The position numbers were made by a program, and so were the translations under genes. DNA of 64,000 bases from Propionibacteriaceae bacterium AM104-82 (GTDB lineage: Bacteria; Actinomycetota; Actinomycetes; Propionibacteriales; Propionibacteriaceae): the NCBI GenBank assembly GCA_027658995.1, contig JAQDQK010000005.1, positions 124,001 through 188,000 of the forward strand. The letters are read 5' to 3'. Position 1 is the first letter of the stretch. Each line of letters opens with the position of its first letter. This document shows positions 29,528 to 38,616 of this stretch, one piece after another. Below the pieces are notes generated by a model. The model saw only the letters and a list, made by a program, of their open reading frames with translations, did not search any database and had not been told where the DNA came from.

Positions 29528-30615
29528 ACAGCAAGGCAACTGACATGAAGAACACCGAAGGGCTGATGTCCAGGCTGGCAGAAAAGGACTGGAAACGGAT
29601 ACTCTTGACGAACCGCACCGTGCTGATGCTCGTGCTCCTCGTCTTGGTCGTCGCTACATTCAGCATCCTCAGCGGAACTGGCGTGATCAGCGCCGGATTC
29701 GACTCCGACTACCTCGCCTTCGCGACGATCAACCTGATCCCCATGGGCATGCTCGCGCTCGCCCAGCTGATGGTCATCGTCTCAGGCGGTGGAGGGATCG
29801 ACCTTTCAGTCGGCTCGGTGGTGACGCTCGCAGGCATGCTCTTCGGGTTCATGTACGGCATGTGGGGATGGCCCCTGTGGCTCGCGGTGATCCTCACCGT
29901 CACGTTCGGATCCCTGTGCGGTCTCGTCAATGGCGTCCTCGTCGCATACGCGGGCTTCCCTCCTCTGATCGTGACCCTCGCGACCTATTACGCGCTCTGG
30001 TCGATCGCGCTGACAATCAACAACCAGAAGCCGATCTCCACCCCACCGATCCAGGAGATGTACTCGTTCTCGCGAAACATCGAGTTGCCCGTATGGCTCG
30101 GGGGGCAGTCGCTTCCGCTGATTCCTCTGGGAACCTTCCTCTTCCTGATCCCAACGTTCATCGTCGTCTGGCTCATCGTCAACAAGACGACCTACGGGAG
30201 GCGACTCTTCGCCATCGGAACTAACCACGTCGCGGCCGCATGGTCTGGCATCAACGTGCAGCGGACCAGGGCAGCGGCCTACGTGGCCTCTGGGACGATC
30301 GCTGGCCTGGTCGCCATCGTGACTGTCTCTCAGTTCGCCTCGGCACGCCCCGACTCGGGTGTCTCGGGCAACGGGATGGCCCTCCCTGCGATCACGATCG
30401 CGGTCCTCGGAGGTGTCGCGATCACGGGCGGCATCGGGTCTGTGTTCGGCGTCATTCTCGCCGCCCTTGTCGTGACGTGGCTCAACGCAGGAATCCTTCT
30501 CGCATTCCAGGGAAATCTCAGCGGCCAGATTCAGCTCGCCGCCCTCGGCATACTGCTCATCGGCTCCGCGTTGCTGAACGGTTACACCAGTCGCCGATTC
30601 TCCGGCTCTCAGTAG
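29524..30615 (+). CDS. Sugar ABC transporter permease 2
   Basis: 363 residues, same class as permease 1 but longer. Conserved stretches are IPMGMLALAQLMVIVSGGGG and IDLSVGSVVTLAGML. GINVQRTRAAAYVASG in the coupling region and VLGGVAITGGIGSVFG near the end are also conserved. The GTG start overlaps the stop of permease 1 (GTGA). Ten or so hydrophobic segments. Two distinct permeases instead of a homodimer is the pattern of rhamnose- and AI-2-type importers. Confidence 0.9.
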   Translation: MNSKATDMKNTEGLMSRLAEKDWKRILLTNRTVLMLVLLVLVVATFSILSGTGVISAGFDSDYLAFATINLIPMGMLALAQLMVIVSGGGGIDLSVGSVVTLAGMLFGFMYGMWGWPLWLAVILTVTFGSLCGLVNGVLVAYAGFPPLIVTLATYYALWSIALTINNQKPISTPPIQEMYSFSRNIELPVWLGGQSLPLIPLGTFLFLIPTFIVVWLIVNKTTYGRRLFAIGTNHVAAAWSGINVQRTRAAAYVASGTIAGLVAIVTVSQFASARPDSGVSGNGMALPAITIAVLGGVAITGGIGSVFGVILAALVVTWLNAGILLAFQGNLSGQIQLAALGILLIGSALLNGYTSRRFSGSQ

Positions 30616-30649
30616 TCGGCTCTTTTACGAATAGATTTGGAGTATTCAG

Positions 30650-31321
30650 TTGTTGCCTCAAGAACTCAAAGAAGACATCGAGCGCCTCCGCCTCGAGGTC
30701 TGCGAACTACATCAGGAACTCATTCGTTGGAACCTGGTGGTCTGGACCGCGGGAAATGTTTCTGCGCGAGTCCCGGGAGCAGATCTTCTCGTCATCAAGC
30801 CCTCCGGGGTCAGGTATCACGAACTGACACCCGACAAGATGGCCGTGTGTGACTTGGACGGCAATCTGGTCGATGGCGACGTCACCCCGTCATCGGACAC
30901 CATTTCGCATGCCTATGTCTATCGCCACCTGCCCGAGGTTGGCGGAATTGTGCATACGCACTCGTCATATGCGACGGCTTGGGCGTGCCGTCGCGAGCCG
31001 ATTCCCCCGGTAATCTCGATGGTCGCTGACGAATTCGGCGGCGAGATTCCAGTGGGCCCACTGGCGCGCGTCGGCGACGACTCGATCGGGCGCGGCATCG
31101 TTGAGACGCTCACAGGGTCCCGTTCGAAGGCCGTCCTCATGGCAAACCACGGCGTGTTCACCATCGGGAAGGACGCCCTGAATGCGGTGAAGGCTGCGGC
31201 CATGTGTGAGGAAGTCGCGAAAACGGTTCACTTAGCGAAGGCCCTCGGGGATCCCGTCCTGCTGCCTCAGGACTACATCGACTTCATGAACGACCGCTAC
31301 CAGAACATCTACGGCCAGTAA
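30650..31321 (+). CDS. AraD-like L-ribulose-5-phosphate 4-epimerase/class II aldolase family protein
   Basis: 223 residues. Zinc ligands H102, H104 (IVHTHSSYATAW) and H167 (MANHGVF). GNVSAR (35-40) and IKPSGV bind the phosphate. PSSDT (D83) favours the epimerase, as AraD has Asp where fuculose-phosphate aldolase has Glu. The C-terminus DRYQNIYGQ also matches AraD. It would convert an L-ribulose-5-phosphate-like compound to D-xylulose-5-phosphate. The start is TTG with GGAG 7 bases upstream. It is the last gene of the operon; convergent with the SorC gene, which ends 40 bases away. Confidence 0.8.
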   Translation: MLPQELKEDIERLRLEVCELHQELIRWNLVVWTAGNVSARVPGADLLVIKPSGVRYHELTPDKMAVCDLDGNLVDGDVTPSSDTISHAYVYRHLPEVGGIVHTHSSYATAWACRREPIPPVISMVADEFGGEIPVGPLARVGDDSIGRGIVETLTGSRSKAVLMANHGVFTIGKDALNAVKAAAMCEEVAKTVHLAKALGDPVLLPQDYIDFMNDRYQNIYGQ

Positions 31322-31361
31322 GCCGAACGGGCGCCGCTCGGCCTGATGCGCCGCATACGCG

Positions 31362-32336
31362 TCAGGTCGAATCCGGCGGGAGGGCGAGCAGTCTCTCCGC
31401 TAGAACATCGTCGACCACGAGTTCCGAGATCAGGTCAGCACGCCAGATGGCGAGGATCGCTTCGGCCTTACTTGGATCCGAGGCCACCCCGATCACCCGA
31501 GGCACCCGGTGCAACTGCTCTGGGCGGATGGCGATGATGTGCCGGACAAGTTGCGTTTTCGCGAGACTGCCGTCCGCGCAGAAGGGAAGCCCACACACCT
31601 CGGCGATGGCGCCGGAACCCAGAAGTTCGTCGCGTTCGGCGACTGAGAGCAGGGGCAGGAACTGCGAGTTCGTCGACCCAGTGTCGGTGCTTCGGAACGC
31701 GCCGATGGAGACGACCGCCGTCGTGACAGTGTCATATAGGTCAATGACCTCTTTCAGGTCTGGCTGACGGCGGAGCACCTCTGCGGCCTCGAGATTGTCT
31801 ATGTACAGAGGGGCCATGAGCGCCTTGGCTTTGTTGCCGCCAAGCAGCGCTGCCCGCCGAATCAGTTCGATAGGGCTCTGACTGAGGTCGGATCCGACCG
31901 ACCCATTCAATTGCAGGATTTGAACGTCAGGCAGACTCTCAAGGCTTTCGATCATCCTGGTCAGGGTCCGCCCCCACGCCAAGCCGAGGACCTCGTCATT
32001 GTGAAGCGTCTCAGACAGGCGCTGCGCAGCCGCCATGCCCACGAAACCGCGCACCTCTTCAACGGTACCGAAGGCGCGGACGACGACGACGTGTTCAAGG
32101 CCAAGACGCTCAGCCAGTGCGCCTGACAGTTCAGGGTCTTCCTCGCCGCCTGCGTTCAGGTTGATCGTCACTACACCGGTCTCTTTGGCTTCCTTCAAGA
32201 GCCTCGCCACCTTGAATCGGCTGATCCCCAGTGCCGTGCTGATGGAGACCATCGACTCGTCGCCGACGTAGTACCGTTTAGCGATTTCTAGAAGCTGACG
32301 CGTTCTAGTTCGTTTTGCCACCCCGTCTTTGCTCAT
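31362..32336 (-). CDS. SorC/DeoR-type sugar-responsive transcriptional regulator
   Basis: 324 residues. An N-terminal helix-turn-helix (about 12-50, with SISTALGISRFKVARLLKEA) is followed by a sugar-phosphate-binding SorC domain (60-320). This contains LGLAWGRTLTRMIESL and the LNGSVGSDLSQSP region. Proteins of this class (LsrR, SorC, DeoR) bind phosphorylated sugars that release them from DNA. The ATG at 32336 lies 36 bases from the palindrome at 32372, so autoregulation is likely. It is divergent from the FGGY kinase. Confidence 0.88.
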   Translation of the reverse strand: MSKDGVAKRTRTRQLLEIAKRYYVGDESMVSISTALGISRFKVARLLKEAKETGVVTINLNAGGEEDPELSGALAERLGLEHVVVVRAFGTVEEVRGFVGMAAAQRLSETLHNDEVLGLAWGRTLTRMIESLESLPDVQILQLNGSVGSDLSQSPIELIRRAALLGGNKAKALMAPLYIDNLEAAEVLRRQPDLKEVIDLYDTVTTAVVSIGAFRSTDTGSTNSQFLPLLSVAERDELLGSGAIAEVCGLPFCADGSLAKTQLVRHIIAIRPEQLHRVPRVIGVASDPSKAEAILAIWRADLISELVVDDVLAERLLALPPDST

Positions 32337-32371
32337 ATGAGCCCAAAACTAGCATATCCGCGTCAATTAGC

Positions 32372-32410
32372 GCAACAGATGTTGCAGCCACCAGAGATGG
32401 GGCCTATGCT
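32372..32410 (+). promoter_or_regulatory. Operator and promoter between regulator and kinase genes
   Basis: GCAACA-GA-TGTTGC (32372-32385) overlaps -35-like TTGCAG (32382), which is 17 bases from -10-like TATGCT (32405-32410). It is the same arrangement as at 24008. The kinase start is at 32476. Confidence 0.7.
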
Positions 32411-32475
32411 CAAGGTGTCCCTTCGGCGCTCTTCACATCGCCGCCGTCGCGTCACTCACAGCAGAGAGACTAAGT

Positions 32476-34062
32476 ATGCACACGCAATCTGACGCAATCC
32501 GAGTCGGAGCCACTGCCATTGGGATCGAACTGGGCTCGACGCGAATCAAGGCCGTGCTCATCGACCTCGATGGTGAGGTGCTCGCCACAGGAGGCTTCGA
32601 ATGGGAGAATCGATTCACCGATGGGATCTGGACGTATCCCCTTGATCTCGTATGGGAGGGCCTGAGCGCGGCGTATCTTGCGCTCGCCTCCGAGGTGAGG
32701 CGCTCCTACGGCTTGGAACTGACAACTACCGGTTCGATCGGCATCTCCGCCATGATGCACGGATACCTGGTCTTCGACTCGCACGGGAAACAGTTGGTTG
32801 AGTTCAGAACGTGGCGCAACAGCATGACAGAAATCGCGGCCGCCCAGCTCACCGAACAGTTCGCGTTCAACGTCCCGCAGCGTTGGTGCATCGCACACCT
32901 GGCTCACGCCATATTGGGCGGCGAGGACCATGTCGAAGACATCGCCCACATGACGACTCTGGCGGGGTTGGTCCACTGGAAGCTGACCGGCAGGCAGGTT
33001 GTGGGAGTGGGCGATGCGTCAGGCATCTTCCCGATCGATCCCGCCACAGCACAGTTCGACAACGCGATGCTCGACCGCTTCGATACCGCATTCGGCCGCG
33101 AGGCTCGCGCATGGACGATCCGAGACATCCTTCCCGATGTGCTGGCGGCTGGAGAGGAGGCAGGTGCCCTCACCGAGAGCGGGGCCCGGCTCCTTGACCC
33201 GTCCGGGAGCCTGCGCCCTGGAATTCCGCTCGCGCCGCCTGAGGGGGATGGCGCCACCGGGATGATCGCCACCAATTCAATCGTTCCTGGCAGTGGGAAC
33301 ACGAGCGCAGGTACCTCGGTGTTCACGATGGTCGTGATGGAACGTCCACTCAAGGCGGTTCATGAGGCGATCGACGTCATCAACACCCCGACCGGCAGGC
33401 CCGTCGCCATGGTGCACTGTAACAACGGGGCCAACGAAATCAACGCGTGGGCGGGACTTTTCTCTGAGTTCGCAAGCCTTATCGGATCCGATGTCGAGAT
33501 GAGCACCATCTTTGAGTCGCTATTCCGAGTGAGCCTAGACGGAGACACGGATTGTGGAGGCCTGCTGAGCTACAACTATCTGGCCGGGGAGGTACTGACG
33601 GGGTTCAGCGAGGGTCGCCCTTTGCTAGTGCGGCCGCTCGCATCGAGCTTCACTCTAGCCAATTTCATGCGCTCCCAAATCTCGGGCGTCTTTGCCACCC
33701 TGGCGCTCGGCATGCGCCTCCTCGCCCGCGAGGAGATCCGCGTAGAGTCGATGCTCGCACACGGAGGGCTGTTCACCACGAAGGGCGTGGCTCAGCGCCT
33801 GTTGGCCGCTGCCCTGGAGACGCCGGTGTCGGTCGGCGAGACCGCCGGCTACGGAGGGGCGTGGGGCATGGCGATCCTTGCCGCTTATGCCAGCCAAGGC
33901 CAGGGGCGGCCGTTGCACACATATCTGGACGACGTCATTTTCCGGGGCGCTGCGGTCGATCGAATCGAGCCTCTCCCACACGAAGTCGCGGGGTTCCAGG
34001 CATTTCTGGAGCGCTACGAGCATGCCCTGCCCGTGATGGCAGCCGCCGTCCGCACCGTCTGA
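32476..34062 (+). CDS. FGGY-family carbohydrate kinase
   Basis: 528 residues. The phosphate-1 motif GIELGSTRIKAVLID opens the fold. MHGYLVFD, FRTWRNS and NVPQRWCIAHL resemble a subgroup of uncharacterised FGGY kinases rather than classic XylB. SGNTSAGTSVFTMVV matches the second nucleotide-binding segment, and AHGGLFTTKGVAQRLLAAAL the adenosine region. It probably phosphorylates the ketose imported by the operon at 24 kb. It is controlled by the SorC-type operator 91 bases upstream. The exact sugar is unknown; I cannot exclude an AI-2-like substrate. Confidence 0.8.
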   Translation: MHTQSDAIRVGATAIGIELGSTRIKAVLIDLDGEVLATGGFEWENRFTDGIWTYPLDLVWEGLSAAYLALASEVRRSYGLELTTTGSIGISAMMHGYLVFDSHGKQLVEFRTWRNSMTEIAAAQLTEQFAFNVPQRWCIAHLAHAILGGEDHVEDIAHMTTLAGLVHWKLTGRQVVGVGDASGIFPIDPATAQFDNAMLDRFDTAFGREARAWTIRDILPDVLAAGEEAGALTESGARLLDPSGSLRPGIPLAPPEGDGATGMIATNSIVPGSGNTSAGTSVFTMVVMERPLKAVHEAIDVINTPTGRPVAMVHCNNGANEINAWAGLFSEFASLIGSDVEMSTIFESLFRVSLDGDTDCGGLLSYNYLAGEVLTGFSEGRPLLVRPLASSFTLANFMRSQISGVFATLALGMRLLAREEIRVESMLAHGGLFTTKGVAQRLLAAALETPVSVGETAGYGGAWGMAILAAYASQGQGRPLHTYLDDVIFRGAAVDRIEPLPHEVAGFQAFLERYEHALPVMAAAVRTV

Positions 34063-34288
34063 CTCTGACTCACAATGGGCCGTATCCTGAGGGCCACACG
34101 CGGCGGTCCGCGACGAGCTCTTGTAATCATGCATAAGCGCGGGACACGCACCTCGACCGCTAAGGCATTCGCACGATGCCCTGCGCGACCAGTCACGCTC
34201 GCCGCTCGGTCGGGAGACCGACCGCGGTGCTGCGACACGCGAGGTGTGGCTGAAGACGGGCCAATAGCCTGCTACGAGTGGCACCGTC

Positions 34289-35248
34289 TCAGGCCTTCTT
34301 GGCCGCCTCTTCCTTTGCCTTCTGCGCTGCGCGCCAGTAGGTCGTCGCGATGATCACCACGACGAGGCCGATCGCGACGTAGCCCGCGATCTTGGCGTAC
34401 CAGTCGAGGACGTCGACGGCGCCCTCGCCCAACTGCCAGCCGAGCACGAAGTAGCCGATCAGCCACAGCGTCGAGGCGATGTAGTCGTAGATCAGGAACC
34501 GCTTCAGGCTCATGTTCGAGGCACCCGACAGCACGAAGACGACCTGCATCAACGGCAGCGGCATCGGGATGTAGGCGATCAGGAAGCCGACCGGCCCGAG
34601 CTTCTGCGCCCACCTTTCGGCCCGCTCGTAGTTGCGGGCGGCGCGCTTCGACTGGCCGGCCCACACCTCGATCATCCCGCGGCCCCACAGCTTGCCCGCC
34701 CACCAGTAGATCCAGTCGAACTTCAGGCTGAGGATCGAGGAGACGATCAACACGATCGGCCAGTGCGGCATCGCGCCGGTCGATGCGACGGCGCCGCTGG
34801 CGGCCACCGCGGTGCGACCTCCGGTCAGCATCGCGAGCCAGTCGGGCGCGATCGGCAGCATCCAGGCGCGCACGGGGATCAGGATGAGGCTGAACACGGC
34901 GACCACGCCGAACCAGGTGAGGCACGCGTAGTCGGAGCGGCCGGGCTTCTTCTTCCACGGCATCCCCTCGGCCTCCCACCAGGCCTCTTCCTCCTGCTCA
35001 CCGTCGGCCGCGCCGTCGGATGCACCCTCTGCTGCGCCCTCATCCAGATCGGCGTCGGCGTCGACGGTCGACTCGTCCGGGTAGACGCGCTGCGTGGAGG
35101 GGATCACGTCCTGATCCATCAGGTAGGGGTCGGCCGCGCGGCCCTGGGCCGGGGGCACCGAGAGGTTGGAGTACGGGTCGCGCGTCGTGTGGTCGGCGTC
35201 AAGCGCCTGGGCCCGCGGCTCGCGCGCGTCATCTGGGGTCTCGGTCAC
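34289..35248 (-). CDS. VTT/DedA-family membrane protein
   Basis: 319 residues. The first 100 are polar, acidic and disordered (Asp/Glu/Gly-rich). From residue 110 the protein has five or so hydrophobic segments. The VTT-like segment RWAQKLGPVGFLIAYIPMPL and the motif FVLSGASNMSLKRF identify the SNARE-associated/DedA group, which is linked to lipid transport and membrane homeostasis. The C-terminus is basic and Lys/Ala-rich. It is single-gene, with composition like the main chromosome, so the sugar island ends before it. Confidence 0.78.
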   Translation of the reverse strand: MTETPDDAREPRAQALDADHTTRDPYSNLSVPPAQGRAADPYLMDQDVIPSTQRVYPDESTVDADADLDEGAAEGASDGAADGEQEEEAWWEAEGMPWKKKPGRSDYACLTWFGVVAVFSLILIPVRAWMLPIAPDWLAMLTGGRTAVAASGAVASTGAMPHWPIVLIVSSILSLKFDWIYWWAGKLWGRGMIEVWAGQSKRAARNYERAERWAQKLGPVGFLIAYIPMPLPLMQVVFVLSGASNMSLKRFLIYDYIASTLWLIGYFVLGWQLGEGAVDVLDWYAKIAGYVAIGLVVVIIATTYWRAAQKAKEEAAKKA

Positions 35249-35661
35249 GCGCTGAATGCTACGTCACGGCTCCCCGAGGCCCGTGCGGCCACCTCACCCT
35301 TTGGTACAGACCTTGGCGACATCCGTCCGGAGATAGGGGTCGGCTGGGCGACAGCGGATCCGGGTCCGTCCCTGATCCGAAATTCCGCCCTGATGACCGA
35401 CACGCGCGCCTGCTGTCGCCCCGCGGGAGCGGTCCTCCGCACGTGTCCCGATCGCATGGCCGGAATATGAACGACATATGAACGATCAAAGTCAGCGCGG
35501 GATTCGGGCGTGTCGCGCATCGGGTCCGGTTCCAAACCTGAACCTGCAGTAGACGCCGAACTCACGGGGTGTAAAGTCCCCTTCAGGAACACCTAAATAA
35601 CTAGGTTCCAATCCACTACGGATCGTCGGGCACGTACCTGCCCGTGGAAAGGAAATGTGGC
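35249..35661. other. Long upstream region of the MsmK/UgpC gene
   Basis: 413 bases without a gene. It holds the direct repeat TATGAACGAC/TATGAACGAT at 35466-35486, followed by CAA (so it contains GAACGATCAA), and the ribosome-binding site AAAGGA before 35662. No reliable -35/-10 pair stands out. Confidence 0.4.
35466..35489. promoter_or_regulatory. Direct-repeat motif upstream of the sugar ABC ATPase
   Basis: Two TATGAACGA units, 11 bases apart, end in GAACGATCAA. That ten-base word also occurs upstream of the amylopullulanase gene (14961). A shared regulator is possible; the evidence is only the sequence match. Confidence 0.35.
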
Positions 35662-36753
<1,092 letters not shown>

Positions 36754-36769
36754 TCGCCTGAACGTCACA

Positions 36770-36802
36770 CACGAGGGGCCCGGGTTTCCCGGGCCCCTCG
36801 TG
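36770..36802 (+). terminator. Terminator of the sugar ABC ATPase gene
   Basis: Perfect 15-bp stem CACGAGGGGCCCGGG with loop TTT, 16 bases after the stop codon. Confidence 0.88.
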
Positions 36803-37027
36803 CTGTCTCTGCCCCGACGAGCCCGTCGACGGTGCCGCACCGGTTGGCGCCGTGCCGGTCCGGCTGCGGCTGGCGGGTTCACTGGGCGAGGCCGGTTGTT
36901 TTGTCGTCGGTTGCGCCAGGTGTGAACGCTCGAATCGGAGACGAGCGACGGATACTGCTCACCGCGAAACGGCACAGGGGTGAGCGCGCCGCTGGCCGTA
37001 AGATCCTCGGAGGAGAAGGGAGCCTCG

Positions 37028-38197
37028 ATGGCGGAACTCGGACGGTGGACCCAAGGCATGCGCACGGGGCTCGGTGAGGACCCGACCCACGGAGCGGTCG
37101 TGCCTCCCATCTACCTGAGCACCAACTACACCTTCGAGGGCATCGGCGAGCCACGCGCCTACGACTACTCCCGCTCCGGCAACCCCACCCGTGACCAGCT
37201 CAACGACGCGATCGCCGTCCTCGAGGGCGGCGTCGGTGCGACCGCGGTGTCGACCGGGCTTGCCGCCATCACCCTGGTCGCCGAGGCGTTCGTGCCGAGC
37301 GGCCGACGTGTCGTCGTCCAGCACGATGCCTACGGCGGCACCTGGCGACTCTTCACGTTCCTCGCCGAGCAGGGCAGGCTCGAGGTCGACTTCGTCGACT
37401 TCAACGACGACGCCGCGCTCGGCGCCGCGCTCGACCGGTCCCCCGCCCTTGTCTGGATCGAGACGCCGTCCAACCCGCTCCTGCGGATCACCGACATCCG
37501 CAAGGTCGCCGACGCCGCCCACGCCGTCGGTGCGATGGTCGCGGCGGACAACACGTTCCTCTCGCCGCTGTACCAGCGCCCGTTGGAGCACGGCGCCGAC
37601 ATCGTGGTGCACTCCACCACCAAGTTCATCAACGGGCACTCCGACGTCGTCGGTGGCGTCGCCGTCGCCGCGGCGCAGGACGTCCACGACCGGCTGCGGC
37701 TCTGGGCCAACGCCCTCGGCCTCACCGGCAGCGCCTTCGACGCCTACCTGACGCTGCGCGGGCTGCGCACCCTCGACGCCCGGATGCGCGTCCACACCGC
37801 CAACACCGAGGCCCTCGTCGACCTGCTGCGCGACCACCCCGCGGTCGCCACGCTGTACTACCCGGGGCTGCCGGAGCACCCGGGCCACGACGTCGCGGCC
37901 AGGCAGCAGACGGGCATGGGGTCGCTGCTCGGGCTCGAACTGCACGGAGGTCGCGCCGCCGCGGAGGCGTTCCTGGACGGGTTGCAGGTCTTCCACCTGG
38001 CCGAGTCCCTCGGCGGCGTGGAGTCTCTGATCTGTCACCCCGCGTCGATGACGCACGCGGGCATGACGCCCGAGGCGCGCGCCACCGCAGGCATCGGCGA
38101 CGGGCTGCTGCGCCTCAGCGTCGGGGTCGAGTCGGCCGATGACCTGGTCGCCGTCGTCGGCGAGGCCCTTGATCGGGCTGCGCGGAGCCGGGGATAG
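37028..38197 (+). CDS. Cystathionine gamma-synthase (trans-sulfuration PLP enzyme)
   Basis: 389 residues of the Cys/Met metabolism PLP family. YDYSRSGNPTRDQLNDAIAV near the start is typical. The PLP lysine lies in VHSTTKFINGHSDVVGG. SLGGVESLICHPASMTHAGM is the conserved C-terminal segment. It forms cystathionine from an activated homoserine and cysteine, or acts as a lyase; sequence alone does not separate these. The ATG at 37028 has GGAGAAGGGAG upstream, so the 16 extra residues of the longer frame are unlikely. It is followed at 3 bases by the next gene, so an operon is likely. Confidence 0.87.
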   Translation: MAELGRWTQGMRTGLGEDPTHGAVVPPIYLSTNYTFEGIGEPRAYDYSRSGNPTRDQLNDAIAVLEGGVGATAVSTGLAAITLVAEAFVPSGRRVVVQHDAYGGTWRLFTFLAEQGRLEVDFVDFNDDAALGAALDRSPALVWIETPSNPLLRITDIRKVADAAHAVGAMVAADNTFLSPLYQRPLEHGADIVVHSTTKFINGHSDVVGGVAVAAAQDVHDRLRLWANALGLTGSAFDAYLTLRGLRTLDARMRVHTANTEALVDLLRDHPAVATLYYPGLPEHPGHDVAARQQTGMGSLLGLELHGGRAAAEAFLDGLQVFHLAESLGGVESLICHPASMTHAGMTPEARATAGIGDGLLRLSVGVESADDLVAVVGEALDRAARSRG

Positions 38198-38199
38198 CC

Positions 38200-38607
38200 A
38201 TGATCGACCTGTCGCTCGCGCTCGAACCGAGGTCGGCAGGGTTGGCCTGGCGCCCTGCCGACGGGGACCGGTTCGCCGTCACCCGCACCGAGATGCTCGA
38301 CGATGTCTTCCACCTGGCCGACATGGTCGTCGAGGCGCGTCGGCTGGAGACGGGCACCATCTTCGCGTTCAACGGCACCACCGAGTGGGCGCTGGACTCG
38401 GTCGCGCAGGACGACACCGTCTGGCTGCCGTCGGAACGCCAGTTGCGCGAGGCGCTCGCCGAGCGGTTCGCATCGCTGCGGCGCGAGGCCGACGGGTTCG
38501 TCGTGACGCTCGACGACGGGTCGACGCACGGCGACCCCGAGCCGGAGAACGCCTACGGGCGGGCGCTCCTGGCGACGCTGACACCGCCTCATGATCCGGC
38601 ACAGTAG
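38200..38607 (+). CDS. Conserved actinobacterial protein of unknown function
   Basis: 135 residues, soluble, acidic. FAFNGTTEWALDSVAQDD and VWLPSERQLREALAERF are segments I recognise from small conserved actinobacterial proteins with no assigned role; some databases label them misleadingly. No signal peptide or membrane segment. It sits between the PLP enzyme gene and DUF4032, with gaps of 2 and 9 bases, so it is probably co-transcribed with both. Confidence 0.7.
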   Translation: MIDLSLALEPRSAGLAWRPADGDRFAVTRTEMLDDVFHLADMVVEARRLETGTIFAFNGTTEWALDSVAQDDTVWLPSERQLREALAERFASLRREADGFVVTLDDGSTHGDPEPENAYGRALLATLTPPHDPAQ

Positions 38608-38616
38608 GCTGGGGCC

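Noticed and set aside
24147..34062. Reading the sugar island as an AI-2 uptake (lsr) locus
   Set aside because: The SorC-kinase divergence and importer class fit, but LsrF- and LsrG-like genes are missing, and the AraD-like and ketose-epimerase-like genes fit a pentose route better. It remains a weak alternative.
34063..34288. A possible extra gene or RNA between the FGGY kinase and VTT genes
   Set aside because: No start with a ribosome binding site, no stable long hairpin and no tRNA-like arms were seen.
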